Below are positions 1 through 9,424 of a stretch of 64,000 nt of DNA, piece after piece. Position 1 is the stretch's first letter. Every line of letters starts with the position of its first letter. Source of the stretch: Sphingobium sufflavum (GTDB lineage: Bacteria; Pseudomonadota; Alphaproteobacteria; Sphingomonadales; Sphingomonadaceae). The notes under the pieces were generated by a model, which saw only the letters and a program-made list of their open reading frames with translations, was not told where the DNA came from and did not search any database. A program made the translations under genes and the position numbers. The stretch spans positions 558,001-622,000 of the forward strand of contig NZ_JAJSSH010000001.1 of NCBI RefSeq assembly GCF_021403115.1. Direction: 5' to 3'.

Positions 1-746
1 GGCGCATCGCCGGAGCAGGTCGGGTCGGCGGCGGGGCAGGGCAGCACCTCCACCACCGGCTGGCGATAGAGCCGCCGCCATTCCGCCAGCCGCCGCAGAT
101 AGTCCGCATAGGCGGTCCAGAAATCCTGAAACGGCTTCTCCAGCAGGGCCAGCGCCTCCGGGGCGTAGGCGACGAGTGCGTCGGGCGTCAGGCCGTTGAT
201 CGTCGTCACCACCGCCCGCGCCGTGGGGCAAAAGGCCTTCTGCGCCGGGGGCAGCGCAAAGAAATTATAGACGACCGTATAAAGGCTGTCCCGCGTCGCC
301 ATCGCGGTCGCGCCATATTTCCCGGCGTAGACGGCATCCGCCGCCGCATTGGCCCGCGCCAGCGTCGGCGCATGGAGGCGCAGCATCCGGTTATACTCCA
401 CCCCCATCACATCGCCCGCGTCGCGACAGCCCAGCGCGGCGACGTTCAGCGCCATGCGGACATGCCACAGCGCCTGTTGCCCGGTCATGCCCCGGTTCGG
501 CGTGATATAGACACCCTGCGTATCGACATCCGGCAGCACCAGATTCTCCGCGGCGCCCATCGGCGGCAGCGGCTTGGTGAGGGGCAGCACGGGCAGGGGA
601 ACCGGCGCGGGCGGCGGCGGCTTCGCGCAGCCCGCGAGCAGCAGCGCCATGGCCATCACGCCATGGCCCATCCGGGGAGTCGCGCTACGCCCCCTCCGGG
701 TCGGGACCATCGAAACTGGCGCTAACAGGTGGCGGGCAAGCCGCAT
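1..746 (-). CDS. Putative secreted lipoprotein, 3' end outside the window
   Basis: Read on the minus strand, an open frame runs from the window edge to a start near 746. The start at 746 was chosen because a GAGGGGAA stretch lies about 8 nt upstream; starts at 752, 710 or 671 are also possible. The N-terminus contains a hydrophobic run ending in LLAGC, a lipobox, followed by a Pro-rich linker, so the mature protein should be a lipid-anchored envelope protein. The body carries ALWHVRMALNVAALGC and YNRML, which closely resemble the secreted protein encoded at 32831-33517, so the two are paralogues. I do not recognise a catalytic motif and the family's function is unknown to me. The C-terminus lies beyond position 1 and is unseen. 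Confidence 0.72.
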   Translation of the reverse strand, partial: MRLARHLLAPVSMVPTRRGRSATPRMGHGVMAMALLLAGCAKPPPPAPVPLPVLPLTKPLPPMGAAENLVLPDVDTQGVYITPNRGMTGQQALWHVRMALNVAALGCRDAGDVMGVEYNRMLRLHAPTLARANAAADAVYAGKYGATAMATRDSLYTVVYNFFALPPAQKAFCPTARAVVTTINGLTPDALVAYAPEALALLEKPFQDFWTAYADYLRRLAEWRRLYRQPVVEVLPCPAADPTCSGDA

Positions 747-1181
747 GGTCATTTCCCCTCATTCGTCCCGGCGTTCGTTCCGGCCTTCGTCCCGATCTGG
801 CGCCCCGGTTTGGCGGTCCGGTCTGGCCGCACCGGCCCTGCCCGGCAGGGCGCGCGTCCATTGCCGGAACCGCGATCGCCCCGTTTCGGCGCGGGCAAGA
901 TGAACCTGATATGAAAGGCGGGCGGAGGTCCGCCCGGATGCCGTTGGCGCGGGATGGGTGGTCCGATCCCCGCTTCGGATTGCACCTGTCGCCGGACTGG
1001 CCCCGTCCTTGATCAGCGCCGTCCTCTACCCGCCTTGTGCTTGCCTTGCCCCTGTCACTGACTGGCGCTGTCGTCCCTACTCCCAGACAAGCCCATTTCC
1101 TGGACTGGCCCATTTCCTGGACTGGCCATGCCGCGCGCGCACCCGGTTTCCCCGCTGCCTCTCCTGCGCTATGCCCCGCGC
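747..1181. other. Intergenic region upstream of polA with short tandem repeats
   Basis: No convincing gene is seen. Around 761-797 there are three imperfect 12-bp tandem units of the type TTCGTCCCGGCG. At 1092-1108 and 1109-1125 the 17-bp unit CCCATTTCCTGGACTGG is repeated exactly twice, directly upstream of polA. The stretch presumably holds the divergent promoters for polA and the lipoprotein gene, but I cannot pick a clear -35/-10 pair. Confidence 0.5.
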
Positions 1182-3992
1182 ATGGCCGATACGCAGAATC
1201 ATCTCTACCTCGTCGATGGCAGCGGATATATCTTCCGCGCCTATCACCAGCTTCCCCCGCTGACCAATCGCCACGGCCTGAACGTGGGCGCGGTCTATGG
1301 CTATACGGCGATGCTGTGGAAGCTGGCCGATGCGCTGAACAAGGCGGACGGGCCGACCCATCTGGCGGTGGTGCTGGACAAGGGGTCGCACACGTTCCGC
1401 AACGACATGTACGACCAGTATAAGGCGCACCGCCCGCCCGCGCCCGAAGACCTGGTCCCGCAATTCCCGTTGATCCGCACCGCGACCCGCGCTTTCTCGC
1501 TTCCCTGCATCGAGGAATCGGGGTTCGAGGCGGACGACATCATCGCCACCTACACCTGTCGCGCGGTGGAGGCGGGGTGGAACGTCACCATCGTCTCGTC
1601 CGACAAGGATCTGATGCAGCTCATCCAGCCGGGCGTCGACATGCTCGACACGATGAAGAATGAGCGGCGCGGCGCGGACTATGTCGTCGGCAAGTTCGGC
1701 GTGCAGCCGGAGCAACTGGGCGATGTGCTGGCCCTGATGGGGGACAGCGTCGACAATGTGCCGGGCGTGCCGGGTATCGGGCCGAAGACGGCGTCGAAGC
1801 TCATCACCGAATATGGCGATCTGGAAACCGTGCTGACCGCCGCGCCCGGCATGAAAAAGTCCAAGATGCAGGAGAATCTGATCGCCAATGCGGAGATGGC
1901 GCGCCTCTCCCGTCGGCTGGTCGCGCTCCATTGCGAGATGGAGTTGCCGCAGTCGCTGGACTCGCTGAAACTGGACGGCATCCCGCCCGAACCGCTGCGC
2001 GATTTTCTGGAGGATCAGGGGTTCAAGACTCTTCTCGCCCGCATTTCCGGCGTCGCCCCGGCGGCGGTGGCAGGGACCGCGCCCGGCGGTGCCTCCACGG
2101 CGTCCGAACGGATCGAGAGCAGCACGGGCCTGCCCGAACTGCCGCCGATGCCGCCCATCGATTGCGCGGCTTATCCGGCGATCACGACCATCGAGGCCTT
2201 GGATGCGATCATCGCGGAAGCCTATGCGGGTGGCCTGCTGGCCGTCGATACGGAGACGGACTCGCTGGACAGTGTCGCCTCCGGCCTCGTCGGCATCAGC
2301 CTCGCCACCGCGCCGGGCCGCGCCGCCTATATCCCGCTGGGCCATGTCAGCAGCGACGACATGTTCGGGGAGAAGCCGCCGCAGCTTGCTCTGGGCGAGG
2401 TGATCGACCGGCTGCGCCCCGTGCTGGGCGACCCGTCGGTGCTGAAGATCGGGCATAATATCAAATATGACATGAACGTGCTGGGCCGCCACGGCATCGT
2501 CATCACCCCGCATGACGACAGCATGATTATCAGCTTCGATCTCGACAGTGGCAAGACGCTGGGTGGGCATGGCATGGATGTGGCGGCGACCACCCACCTT
2601 GCCCATACGTGCATGAGCTTCAAGGATGTGGCGGGCACGGGCAAGAAGCAGATCAGCTTTGCCCATGTGCCACTGGATCGCGCGACGGCCTATGCGGCGG
2701 AGGATGCCGACGTCACCTTCCGTCTGTGGGCCACGCTGAAACCGCGCATCGCGCATGAGGGCGCAACCCGCGTCTATGAGCTGGTCGACCGGCCCCTGAT
2801 CCCCGTGGTCGCGGGCATGGAGCGGGCGGGGATCAAGGTGGACCGCGCCGTCCTCTCCCGCCTGTCCAGCCAGTTCACGCAGGAGATGGCGCGGCTGGAG
2901 GAGGCGATCTACGCCGATGCCGGACGCAGCTTCACCATCGGCTCGCCGCAGCAGCTGGGCGCGATCCTGTTCGAGGAAAAGGGCCTCAAAGGGGGCAAGA
3001 AGGGCAAGTCGGGCGCTTATTCCACCGACGTCACCGTGCTGGAGAAGTTGAAGGCGGAGGGGTCTGAACTCTCCGGCCTCATCCTCGAATGGCGGCAGGT
3101 GGCGAAGCTCAAATCCACCTATACGGACGCCTTGCAGGCGCAGATCAACCCGAATACGGGCCGCGTCCACACGAGCTACAGCCTCACCGGTGCGCAGACG
3201 GGCCGCCTGTCCTCGACCGATCCCAACCTTCAGAACATCCCGATCCGCACCGAGGCGGGGCGGCAGATTCGCGACGCCTTCGTGGCGGAGGAGGGCAATG
3301 TCATCCTCGCGGCGGATTACTCGCAGATCGAATTGCGGCTGGCGGCGCATATGGCGGACGTGCCCGCGCTGCGCGACGCCTTCATCGCGGGTGAGGATAT
3401 TCACGCCACCACCGCGCGCGAACTGTTCGGGGAGGTGAACCGCGACACGCGCGGCCGGGCCAAGACGATCAACTTCGCCATCCTCTACGGCATCAGCCGC
3501 TGGGGCCTCGCCTCCCGGCTGGAGATTGGCGCGGACGAGGCGCAGGCAATGATCAGCCGTTATTATGAACGCTTCCCCGGCATCAGCGTCTATATGAACG
3601 AGACGCTGGAAAAGGCACGGAGCAAGGGCTTCACCGAAACCCTGTTCGGCCGGAAAGTGTGGTTCCCGCAGATCACCGCCCCGATCCAGCATGTCCGGCA
3701 GGGGGCGGAGCGCGCCGCGATCAACGCGCCCATTCAGGGCACCAGCGCGGACATCATCAAGCGCGCGATGGTCCGCATGGGACCGGCGCTGGCCGAGGCC
3801 GGGCTGGACCGGGTGAAGATGCTGCTCCAGGTGCATGACGAACTGGTGTTCGAACTGCCGGAGGGCGATGTCGCTGCCGCGAAGCCGGTGATCGAGCGGG
3901 TGATGGCGACGGCGGCGGAACCTCTGGTGTCGCTGTCCGTGCCACTGGGCGTGGAGATCGGCACCGGGCCAAGTTGGGGCGCCGCGCACTGA
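1182..3992 (+). CDS. polA: DNA polymerase I
   Basis: Encodes DNA polymerase I, which removes RNA primers and fills gaps in Okazaki-fragment processing and excision repair. The start was set at MADTQNHLYLVDGSGY because that is where family similarity begins; an upstream ATG at 1128 would add 18 unlikely residues. The order is an N-terminal 5' nuclease domain (about residues 1-300), a 3'-5' exonuclease (about 335-525) and the polymerase domain (about 550-936). The proofreading motifs are intact (AVDTETDSLD, IGHNIKYDMNV, YAAEDADVTF), as are polymerase motifs A (AADYSQIELR), B (RAKTINFAILYG) and C (LQVHDELVFEL). All three activities are therefore expected. The length of 936 residues is normal for the family. 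It is followed after 17-23 nt by an M23 peptidase gene. Confidence 0.98.
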   Translation: MADTQNHLYLVDGSGYIFRAYHQLPPLTNRHGLNVGAVYGYTAMLWKLADALNKADGPTHLAVVLDKGSHTFRNDMYDQYKAHRPPAPEDLVPQFPLIRTATRAFSLPCIEESGFEADDIIATYTCRAVEAGWNVTIVSSDKDLMQLIQPGVDMLDTMKNERRGADYVVGKFGVQPEQLGDVLALMGDSVDNVPGVPGIGPKTASKLITEYGDLETVLTAAPGMKKSKMQENLIANAEMARLSRRLVALHCEMELPQSLDSLKLDGIPPEPLRDFLEDQGFKTLLARISGVAPAAVAGTAPGGASTASERIESSTGLPELPPMPPIDCAAYPAITTIEALDAIIAEAYAGGLLAVDTETDSLDSVASGLVGISLATAPGRAAYIPLGHVSSDDMFGEKPPQLALGEVIDRLRPVLGDPSVLKIGHNIKYDMNVLGRHGIVITPHDDSMIISFDLDSGKTLGGHGMDVAATTHLAHTCMSFKDVAGTGKKQISFAHVPLDRATAYAAEDADVTFRLWATLKPRIAHEGATRVYELVDRPLIPVVAGMERAGIKVDRAVLSRLSSQFTQEMARLEEAIYADAGRSFTIGSPQQLGAILFEEKGLKGGKKGKSGAYSTDVTVLEKLKAEGSELSGLILEWRQVAKLKSTYTDALQAQINPNTGRVHTSYSLTGAQTGRLSSTDPNLQNIPIRTEAGRQIRDAFVAEEGNVILAADYSQIELRLAAHMADVPALRDAFIAGEDIHATTARELFGEVNRDTRGRAKTINFAILYGISRWGLASRLEIGADEAQAMISRYYERFPGISVYMNETLEKARSKGFTETLFGRKVWFPQITAPIQHVRQGAERAAINAPIQGTSADIIKRAMVRMGPALAEAGLDRVKMLLQVHDELVFELPEGDVAAAKPVIERVMATAAEPLVSLSVPLGVEIGTGPSWGAAH

Positions 3993-4015
3993 TCGAACGA
4001 AACGGGAGAATGGGT

Positions 4016-5014
4016 GTGAGACGGATAGCCATGATCGCCGCAATGCCTTTCCTCCTGACCGGCGCGGGGCCATCCGCTTCCGCGCCGCCGCCGCCGAGTC
4101 TCGACCTCCCCATCGCCTGCACGCCGGGCAAGAACTGCTTCGTGCAGCAATATTTCGACCATGATCCGGGGCCGGGGGCCAAGGATTATCGCTGCGGCAG
4201 CCGCGTCTATGACGGGCATGACGGGGTGGACATCCGCCTGCCCAGCGTCGCGGCGCAACGGCGCGGCGTCGCCGTGCTGGCGTCGGCGGACGGGGTGGTG
4301 ACGGGTGCGCGCGACGGGGTGGAGGACCGCATCCTCGTCACCGACGCCGACCGGGCGGCGATCAGGGGGCGGGAGTGCGGCAACGGCGTGCTCGTCACCC
4401 ATGCCAACGGCTGGCAGACCCAATATTGCCATATGGCGCGCGGTTCCATCGCTGTCGCGAAGGGGCAGGAGGTGAAGGCGGGCGCGAAGCTGGGCCTCGT
4501 CGGCCTGTCGGGCGATACGCAATTCCCCCATGTCCACCTGACCGTCCGGCAGGGCGCGCGGGAGGTCGATCCCTTTGCGCCCGATGCCACGCCGGGCCGT
4601 TGTGCCGCGACGGGCGGACGCACGCTCTGGTCGCGCGCGGCGGCGGCGGCGCTGGCCTATCGCACGACGGAGGTCATCAACATCGGCTTTGCGGACGGGC
4701 CGGTCGACATGGACGGGATAGAGGCGCAGGGGATGCGCGTCCCCACCGCCGCATCGGGCGCGATCGTCGTCTATGGCCGGGCCATCGGCCTGCGTGCGGG
4801 CGACCGGATGCAGGTGGCGCTCACCGGGCCGGACGGGGCCGTATTGGCGGAGAATGGGACGCCGATCACCGCGAACAAGGCGCAATATATGCTGTTCGGG
4901 GGCAAGCGCCGACCGGTGGCCGGATGGCCGAAGGGCCGCTATGGCGCGCGCGTCACCGTGACGCGCGGCGGCAGTGCGGTGGCCAACGCCAGCGAGAGCA
5001 TCAGCCTGCCCTGA
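4016..5014 (+). CDS. M23 family metallopeptidase, exported
   Basis: A predicted zinc endopeptidase of the LytM/M23 family acting on peptidoglycan cross-bridges in the periplasm. A GTG start at 4016 sits 7 nt after GGGAG; the ATG at 4010 directly abuts that site and is the alternative. The N-terminus (VRRIAMIAAMPFLLTGAG) is a signal peptide with cleavage expected after the Ala-rich stretch. Zinc ligands are recognisable as HDGVDIRL (first His and Asp) and FPHVHLTV (the HxH motif), about 70 and 165 residues in. The C-terminal ~130 residues after the peptidase domain show no motif I recognise. It lies just behind polA in the same direction, a co-location that need not be functional. Confidence 0.88.
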   Translation: MRRIAMIAAMPFLLTGAGPSASAPPPPSLDLPIACTPGKNCFVQQYFDHDPGPGAKDYRCGSRVYDGHDGVDIRLPSVAAQRRGVAVLASADGVVTGARDGVEDRILVTDADRAAIRGRECGNGVLVTHANGWQTQYCHMARGSIAVAKGQEVKAGAKLGLVGLSGDTQFPHVHLTVRQGAREVDPFAPDATPGRCAATGGRTLWSRAAAAALAYRTTEVINIGFADGPVDMDGIEAQGMRVPTAASGAIVVYGRAIGLRAGDRMQVALTGPDGAVLAENGTPITANKAQYMLFGGKRRPVAGWPKGRYGARVTVTRGGSAVANASESISLP

Positions 5015-5089
5015 CGCCGCCTGTGGCATTGACAGCGGGGCGTCGCTAATTAAGGGCGGTACGTTCACCAACAGACTGGAAATATCCCC

Positions 5090-7090
5090 GTGTCCGCCAT
5101 CATCAAGATCACATTGCCCGACGGTTCCGTGCGTGAAGTCGCGCCCGGCACTACCGCAGGCGAGATCGCGGCGGCTATCGGGCCGGGCCTCGCCAAGGCC
5201 GCCATCGCCGCGCGGGTCGACGGCGAACTCTATGACATCGGTCGCCCTATCGACCGGGACGTCGCTCTTGCGCTGGTGACGGCAAAGGACGAGGCGGACG
5301 CGCTGGACCTGGCGCGGCACGATTTCGCGCATGTGCTGGCGGAGGCGGTGCAGTCCCTGTTCCCCGGTACGCAGATCACCTTCGGCCCGTCCACGGACGA
5401 TGGCTTCTATTATGACTTCGCGCCAAAGGATCGCCCGTTCACCGAGGAAGACCTCCCCGCCATCGAGGCGGAAATGCGCCGCATCATCGCCGCCGACAAG
5501 GCGCTGAAGCGGGAGGTGATCGACCGCGACACGCTGATCGCCCAATGGGCGGCGGCGGGTGAGACGTTCAAGGCCGAATGGGCCGCCGAACTGCCGCAGG
5601 GTGAGGAACTGACCGTCTATCATTCGGGGTCGGACTGGTACGACATGTGCCGGGGACCGCATCTGGCGTCCACGGGCAAGCTGGACCCCAATGCGTTCAA
5701 GCTGACGCGCGTGTCCGGCGCCTATTGGCGCGGCGACCAGAAGAATGCGATGCTGTCACGCGTCTATGGCACGGGCTGGCTGAACAAGAAGCAGCTCGAC
5801 GCGCACCTCTTCAAGCTGGAGGAAGCCGCCAAGCGCGACCATCGCAAGCTGGGGCAGGAGATGGACCTGTTCCATCTTCAGGCGGAGGCGCATGGCAGCG
5901 TCTTCTGGCATCCCAAGGGCTATATCATCTGGCGCGAGCTGGAGGCCTATATGCGCCGCGCCATCGACGGGGCGGGCTATCGCGAGGTGAAGACGCCGCA
6001 GGTGATGGACGCGCGCCAGTGGGAGCAGTCCGGCCATTGGGGCAAATATCGCGAGAATATGTTCGTGATCCCCGACGAGGTGCCCAACGTCGAGGATGAA
6101 GGCCCGGTCATCAGCGGCGAGGCCGACTGGATGGCGCTGAAACCCATGAACTGCCCGGCGCATGTGCTGATCTTTCGTCAGGGCATCAAAAGCTATCGCG
6201 ACCTGCCGCTGCGCATCTACGAAAATGGCTGTTGCCACCGCAACGAGCCGCACGGCGCGCTCCACGGCCTGATGCGCGTGCGCCAGTTCACGCAGGACGA
6301 CGCGCATATCTTCTGCCGTGAGGACCAGATTGTGGAGGAGGTTCGCGCTTTCTGTGCGCTGGCCGACCGTATCTACGCCCATTTCGGCTTTACCTATTCC
6401 ATCAAGTTGGCGCTGCGCCCCGAAAAGCGGTTCGGGACGGAGGCGATGTGGGATCAGGCTGAGGACGAACTGCGCAATGCGGTCGCCGCAGCGGGGCTGA
6501 ACACGCCCGAATATGGCTGGGAGGAACTGCCGGGCGAGGGGGCCTTCTACGCGCCCAAGCTGGAATGGCATCTGACCGACGCCATCGGCCGGACATGGCA
6601 GGTCGGCACCATCCAGTCCGACCGGGTTCTGCCCGAACGGCTCGACGCCAATTATGTGGCGGAGGACGGCGACAAGCATCGCCCGGTCATGCTTCACCGC
6701 GCCATCTTTGGCAGCTATGAGCGGTTCATCGGCATCCTGATCGAGCATTATGCGGGCAAGATGCCGTTGTGGCTGGCGCCGGTGCAGGCGGTGGTCGCGA
6801 CCATCGTCTCCGACGCCGACGGCTATGCCGTCGAGGTGGCCGAGCGGCTGAAGGCGGCGGGCATCCGTGTCGAGACGGACCTGCGCAACGAGAAGATCAA
6901 CTATAAGGTGCGCGAGCACAGCCTGGCGAAGGTGCCCAACCTCTTCGTCGTCGGCAAGCGCGAGGCGGAGGAGGGCACCGTCGCCCTGCGCCGCCTCGGC
7001 TCCGACCAGCATCAGAAGGTGATGACGCTGGACGAGGTGGTCGCGATGCTGAAGGACGAGGCCCTGGCGCCCGATCTGGCGGCCGGATAA
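5090..7090 (+). CDS. thrS: Threonine--tRNA ligase
   Basis: Charges tRNA-Thr with threonine. The 666-residue protein has the full class II layout: an N-terminal TGS domain (about 1-60), the editing domain with HDFAH and the YDMCRGPHL stretch, the catalytic core with the [10 protein letters not shown] and [19 protein letters not shown] motifs that supply zinc ligands and motif 2, and a C-terminal anticodon-binding domain from about residue 560 ending in the usual [10 protein letters not shown] region. The start is GTG at 5090, in keeping with family alignment from [19 protein letters not shown] hexamer at 5029-5034 could be part of the promoter, but no good -10 lies at the right distance. infC follows about 250 bp downstream, a common thrS-infC order. 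Confidence 0.98.
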   Translation: MSAIIKITLPDGSVREVAPGTTAGEIAAAIGPGLAKAAIAARVDGELYDIGRPIDRDVALALVTAKDEADALDLARHDFAHVLAEAVQSLFPGTQITFGPSTDDGFYYDFAPKDRPFTEEDLPAIEAEMRRIIAADKALKREVIDRDTLIAQWAAAGETFKAEWAAELPQGEELTVYHSGSDWYDMCRGPHLASTGKLDPNAFKLTRVSGAYWRGDQKNAMLSRVYGTGWLNKKQLDAHLFKLEEAAKRDHRKLGQEMDLFHLQAEAHGSVFWHPKGYIIWRELEAYMRRAIDGAGYREVKTPQVMDARQWEQSGHWGKYRENMFVIPDEVPNVEDEGPVISGEADWMALKPMNCPAHVLIFRQGIKSYRDLPLRIYENGCCHRNEPHGALHGLMRVRQFTQDDAHIFCREDQIVEEVRAFCALADRIYAHFGFTYSIKLALRPEKRFGTEAMWDQAEDELRNAVAAAGLNTPEYGWEELPGEGAFYAPKLEWHLTDAIGRTWQVGTIQSDRVLPERLDANYVAEDGDKHRPVMLHRAIFGSYERFIGILIEHYAGKMPLWLAPVQAVVATIVSDADGYAVEVAERLKAAGIRVETDLRNEKINYKVREHSLAKVPNLFVVGKREAEEGTVALRRLGSDQHQKVMTLDEVVAMLKDEALAPDLAAG

Positions 7091-7095
7091 CGCCC

Positions 7096-7195
7096 TGACC
7101 CGTTTGTCCTGAGCCTGTCGAAGGCCCGTGTTTTCTGTCTTCCGGCGCTAAAGCCGGAAGGATGATCCCTCGGCAGGTTCAGGATGGACGGACTT
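7096..7195. repeat. Interspersed sphingomonad-type palindromic repeat (FDRLRTNG / VHPEPAEG)
   Basis: The stretch begins with TTTGTCCTGAGCCTGTCGAA, holds the short hairpin CTTCCGGC-GCTAAA-GCCGGAAG near 7139-7160, and ends with TCGGCAGGTTCAGGATGGAC. Read on the minus strand in different frames it gives FDRLRTNG and VHPEPAEG, the well-known spurious translations of an extragenic repeat common in sphingomonads. Relatives lie near 54115 and 56655 in this window. It may help end thrS transcription, but there is no U-tract. Confidence 0.75.
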
Positions 7196-7331
7196 CGGAC
7201 GCCGTCCCACCATAACTCTTGCGCCCGGCAGCGCGCAGGCCCATATCGCAGCGTGAACCGACTCGCGCGTCGGCTCTTTCCCGGATCTTCCGATCCGGGT
7301 AGTATCGCGCACCAGATTGTCCGTAACGACC

Positions 7332-7336
7332 AGGAG
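7332..7336 (+). promoter_or_regulatory. infC ribosome binding site that decides the start
   Basis: AGGAG at 7332-7336 lies 8 nt before the in-frame ATA at 7345 and 2 nt before an in-frame ATT at 7339, but 20 nt before the first ATG at 7357. This spacing argues that translation begins at the ATA, or less likely the ATT, and not at the ATG. Confidence 0.6.
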
Positions 7337-7344
7337 AAATTGCC

Positions 7345-7890
7345 ATACGTCCCCCAATGATGCGCCGGCCCTTGGCGCCGCCCCCGACGAACGGTCCTCG
7401 GTATAACGAGTTCATCTCCGTGCCCAAGGTGCGCGTGATCGATGAGAATGGCGAAAATCTGGGCGTATTGTACACGCGCGAAGCGATGGAGCAGGCAGCC
7501 GAGGTCGGTCTTGACCTCGTCGAGGTGTCGCCCAACGCTGACCCGCCGGTCTGCAAGTTCCTCGACATCGGCAAGTTCAAATATGAGGCCCAGAAAAAGG
7601 CCAATCTTGCCCGCAAGACCCAGAAGACGCAGGAGATCAAGGAGATCAAAATGCGTCCGAACATCGACGATCATGACTATGATACGAAGATGAAGAAGGT
7701 CCATGACTTCATTGGCGAAGGCGACAAGGTGAAGATCACCCTGCGCTTCCGTGGCCGCGAACTCAGCCACCAGCAGCTCGGCATGGCCTTGCTGCAGCGC
7801 GTGGCGGAGAATGTGCAGGAGGTCGCCAAGGTGGAAGCCTATCCGCGCATGGAAGGCCGCCAGATGCTGATGGTCCTGTCGCCCAAGTAA
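7345..7890 (+). CDS. infC: Translation initiation factor IF-3
   Basis: IF-3 binds the 30S subunit, blocks premature 50S joining and proofreads the start codon. Both domains are present: the N-terminal domain with the [18 protein letters not shown] signature and the C-terminal domain containing [12 protein letters not shown] and [11 protein letters not shown], joined by a Lys-rich linker. The start was placed at ATA (7345) because of the Shine-Dalgarno spacing; the peptide then begins [14 protein letters not shown]. Conservative annotation would use ATG 7357 (177 residues). In E. coli infC starts with AUU and IF-3 represses its own translation by rejecting that codon; a similar feedback loop is inferred here from the rare start. 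It follows thrS in the same orientation. Confidence 0.95.
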   Translation: MRPPMMRRPLAPPPTNGPRYNEFISVPKVRVIDENGENLGVLYTREAMEQAAEVGLDLVEVSPNADPPVCKFLDIGKFKYEAQKKANLARKTQKTQEIKEIKMRPNIDDHDYDTKMKKVHDFIGEGDKVKITLRFRGRELSHQQLGMALLQRVAENVQEVAKVEAYPRMEGRQMLMVLSPK

Positions 7891-8363
7891 GCGGCGACGG
7901 ATAAAGGGGTATGGGCGGGAGCCGGGGTTTCGACTGCGCCGGCCGCCCGACAGGGCTTTGCTGAACCCCCAGAATAGGTGCCGGGCCTTTGCGCCCGGCA
8001 ATATTTTCACACAGTCGCGACACCAGCCGCAAATTTCGCCGCCATAGTCTTGTCCGCGCATCCAGGGGGATGCGGGGGAGTTTTTTGCCGCGTTCATTGT
8101 CAGACGCATCGGGGTCAGGCACATCCGGCCCGTCGCCTGACGAGGGGCGACAGGGATGGCATCGGCGTCTCCGGGAAAGGGTGGTCGGGATCGCTCGGAC
8201 TTTCGCGGCGTATTGCCTGCCCGGCCAGTCCGGCCTTCTCTCGCCCGCCGGACGGTCCTCTCCGCATAGCATCATCGGTCGGTCAGGACGCTTATCCTAC
8301 CTGTTCGGCAGATTGTGCGGGCGGTTGCTGGGCATCGACTATATCCGGCATATTCTGGTGGCC
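7891..8363. other. Region between infC and the GNAT-like gene
   Basis: Apart from the hairpin at 7980-7999 no clear element is seen. The open frame of the downstream gene extends back to 7989, but the peptide before about 8300 is Arg/Ser/Gly-rich without family-like character, so I treat it as noncoding. The piece from about 8290 (SYLFGRLCGRLLGIDYIRHI) could still belong to that gene through a TTG start. Confidence 0.4.
7980..7999 (+). terminator. Hairpin downstream of infC
   Basis: GCCGGGC at 7980-7986 and GCCCGGC at 7993-7999 form a 7-bp stem with a 6-nt loop, followed by AATATTTT. It may be a weak intrinsic terminator for thrS-infC, about 90 nt after the infC stop. Confidence 0.35.
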
Positions 8364-8894
8364 ATGCCGGTGGAGGCGATGCCGCGCATGCCGCGCGGTT
8401 ATGACGCGCGCATCGTCTCGGCGGAGGAACTGGCGCGTCATCGCATCGATGCCGATGCGCGGGTGCAGGCGGACCGCTTTGCCATGGGCATGACCTGTAT
8501 CGGCGCGTTTGATCGGCATGGCAGGCTGCTCGGCGTCACCTGGCTGGGGACGGGCCATCATCGGGAGACGGTGCTGCGCATAGGCTTTGGCCTGCCGCCC
8601 GGCGCGGCGTGGGACGGGGGGCTGTGGATCGACGAGGAACGGCGCATGACCCGCGCCTTTCAGGCGCTCTGGGCCGGGGTACGCGATTGGCTGGAGGCGC
8701 AGGGGCTGGCGCAGACGTTCAGCAGCATCGCGGACTATAATGCCGCGTCGATTGCCGCGCATCGCCGTCTGGGTGCTACGGTGGTCGGGCAGGTCGGTGT
8801 TATACGGATCGGTGGCCTGCAATGCACGATCGGCGGCCGCCGCCGACTGTGCTGGTCTCGTACGGTCTGGCCGAAGATAGACCTGCCGGGCTGA
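8364..8894 (+). CDS. GNAT-like acyltransferase family protein
   Basis: The protein resembles GNAT-fold acyltransferases: a segment MTCIGAFDRHGRLLGVTWLG that fits a central beta-hairpin, and a C-terminal portion with SSIADYNAASIAAHRRLGAT, the asparagine-rich helix that in GNAT enzymes follows the acyl-CoA site (N-x-A-S-x-x-x-x-x-x-LG). The substrate cannot be told. The start at ATG 8364 is the first in-frame ATG before the conserved part, yet the residues just upstream (GRLCGRLLGIDYIRHILVA) look protein-like, so a TTG start around 8307-8325 is possible. No good ribosome binding site settles it. It stands alone between infC and the toxin island. Confidence 0.6.
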   Translation: MPVEAMPRMPRGYDARIVSAEELARHRIDADARVQADRFAMGMTCIGAFDRHGRLLGVTWLGTGHHRETVLRIGFGLPPGAAWDGGLWIDEERRMTRAFQALWAGVRDWLEAQGLAQTFSSIADYNAASIAAHRRLGATVVGQVGVIRIGGLQCTIGGRRRLCWSRTVWPKIDLPG

Positions 8895-9112
8895 AGGGGG
8901 CGGTGTGGCATTTGAAGCGTTGCATGAAAGGCTTGGGCGCATGCCGTAGTGTAGCCCTGCCACAGGCGGGTTCCCTATCTCTAGGTAGCCCGATGGGAGA
9001 CGAAAGTGGGTGTTCCAATCATTCGACAATTCCTATTGATCGCCCGTGACGAGGAGGCGACGGCATTAGGGCTGCACGGCTTTTCCATAGCAGCCCCGCC
9101 CACTCCCGGCGT

Positions 9113-9424
9113 TCAATCCCTCGCGTCGCGTAGCGCCTCCAACTCGGCCAGTCTCACGGGATCGTCGGCGGCCAGCTCTTCTTCGAGATAGAAGCTATAG
9201 GGTATGTCGCGCACCAATTTTTGCGAATCGCCACTATATTCTGGAGCGATCACCGCGAAAGCATCAACCAGTTGCCGAAGGAAATCCTTGTCTAGGGTTT
9301 CAAGTCTATGGCCTACCCACTCCATCATCTCGACGGCTGCATCAGCGTCGAGGATTTCATCGTCGGTAAGGTCCAGGAACAATATAAAGTCTGCAATAAT
9401 TCGCGCAATTTGTGTGACAATCAT
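9113..9424 (-). CDS. Candidate immunity protein for the adjacent toxin
   Basis: A 103-residue acidic protein whose ATG (9424-9422) overlaps the TGA of the toxin gene in an ATGA arrangement, so the two are translationally coupled. It starts MIVTQIARIIADFILFLDL and ends with a run rich in Glu, Asp and Ala. I recognise no named immunity family; the assignment rests on position, small size, acidity and coupling, which are the normal features of immunity genes directly downstream of polymorphic toxins. A longer frame up to 9517 exists but would overlap the toxin. Base composition here is visibly lower in GC than in the flanking housekeeping genes, which fits horizontal acquisition. Confidence 0.6.
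   Translation of the reverse strand: MIVTQIARIIADFILFLDLTDDEILDADAAVEMMEWVGHRLETLDKDFLRQLVDAFAVIAPEYSGDSQKLVRDIPYSFYLEEELAADDPVRLAELEALRDARD

Noticed and set aside
1077..4073. 998-codon open frame antisense to polA
   Set aside because: It is a shadow of the GC-rich polA gene. The peptide is rich in Arg, His, Asp and Gly, has no family-like motif, and polA is beyond doubt.
5029..5057. TTGACA as a thrS promoter
   Set aside because: The -35 is perfect but no acceptable -10 lies 16-18 nt downstream, so I did not annotate a promoter.
9006..9191. 61-codon plus-strand ORF with GGGAGA before a GTG
   Set aside because: It overlaps the 3' end of the immunity gene and turns into a Ser/Ala-rich shadow. 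A short real peptide before 9113 is possible but I cannot support it.
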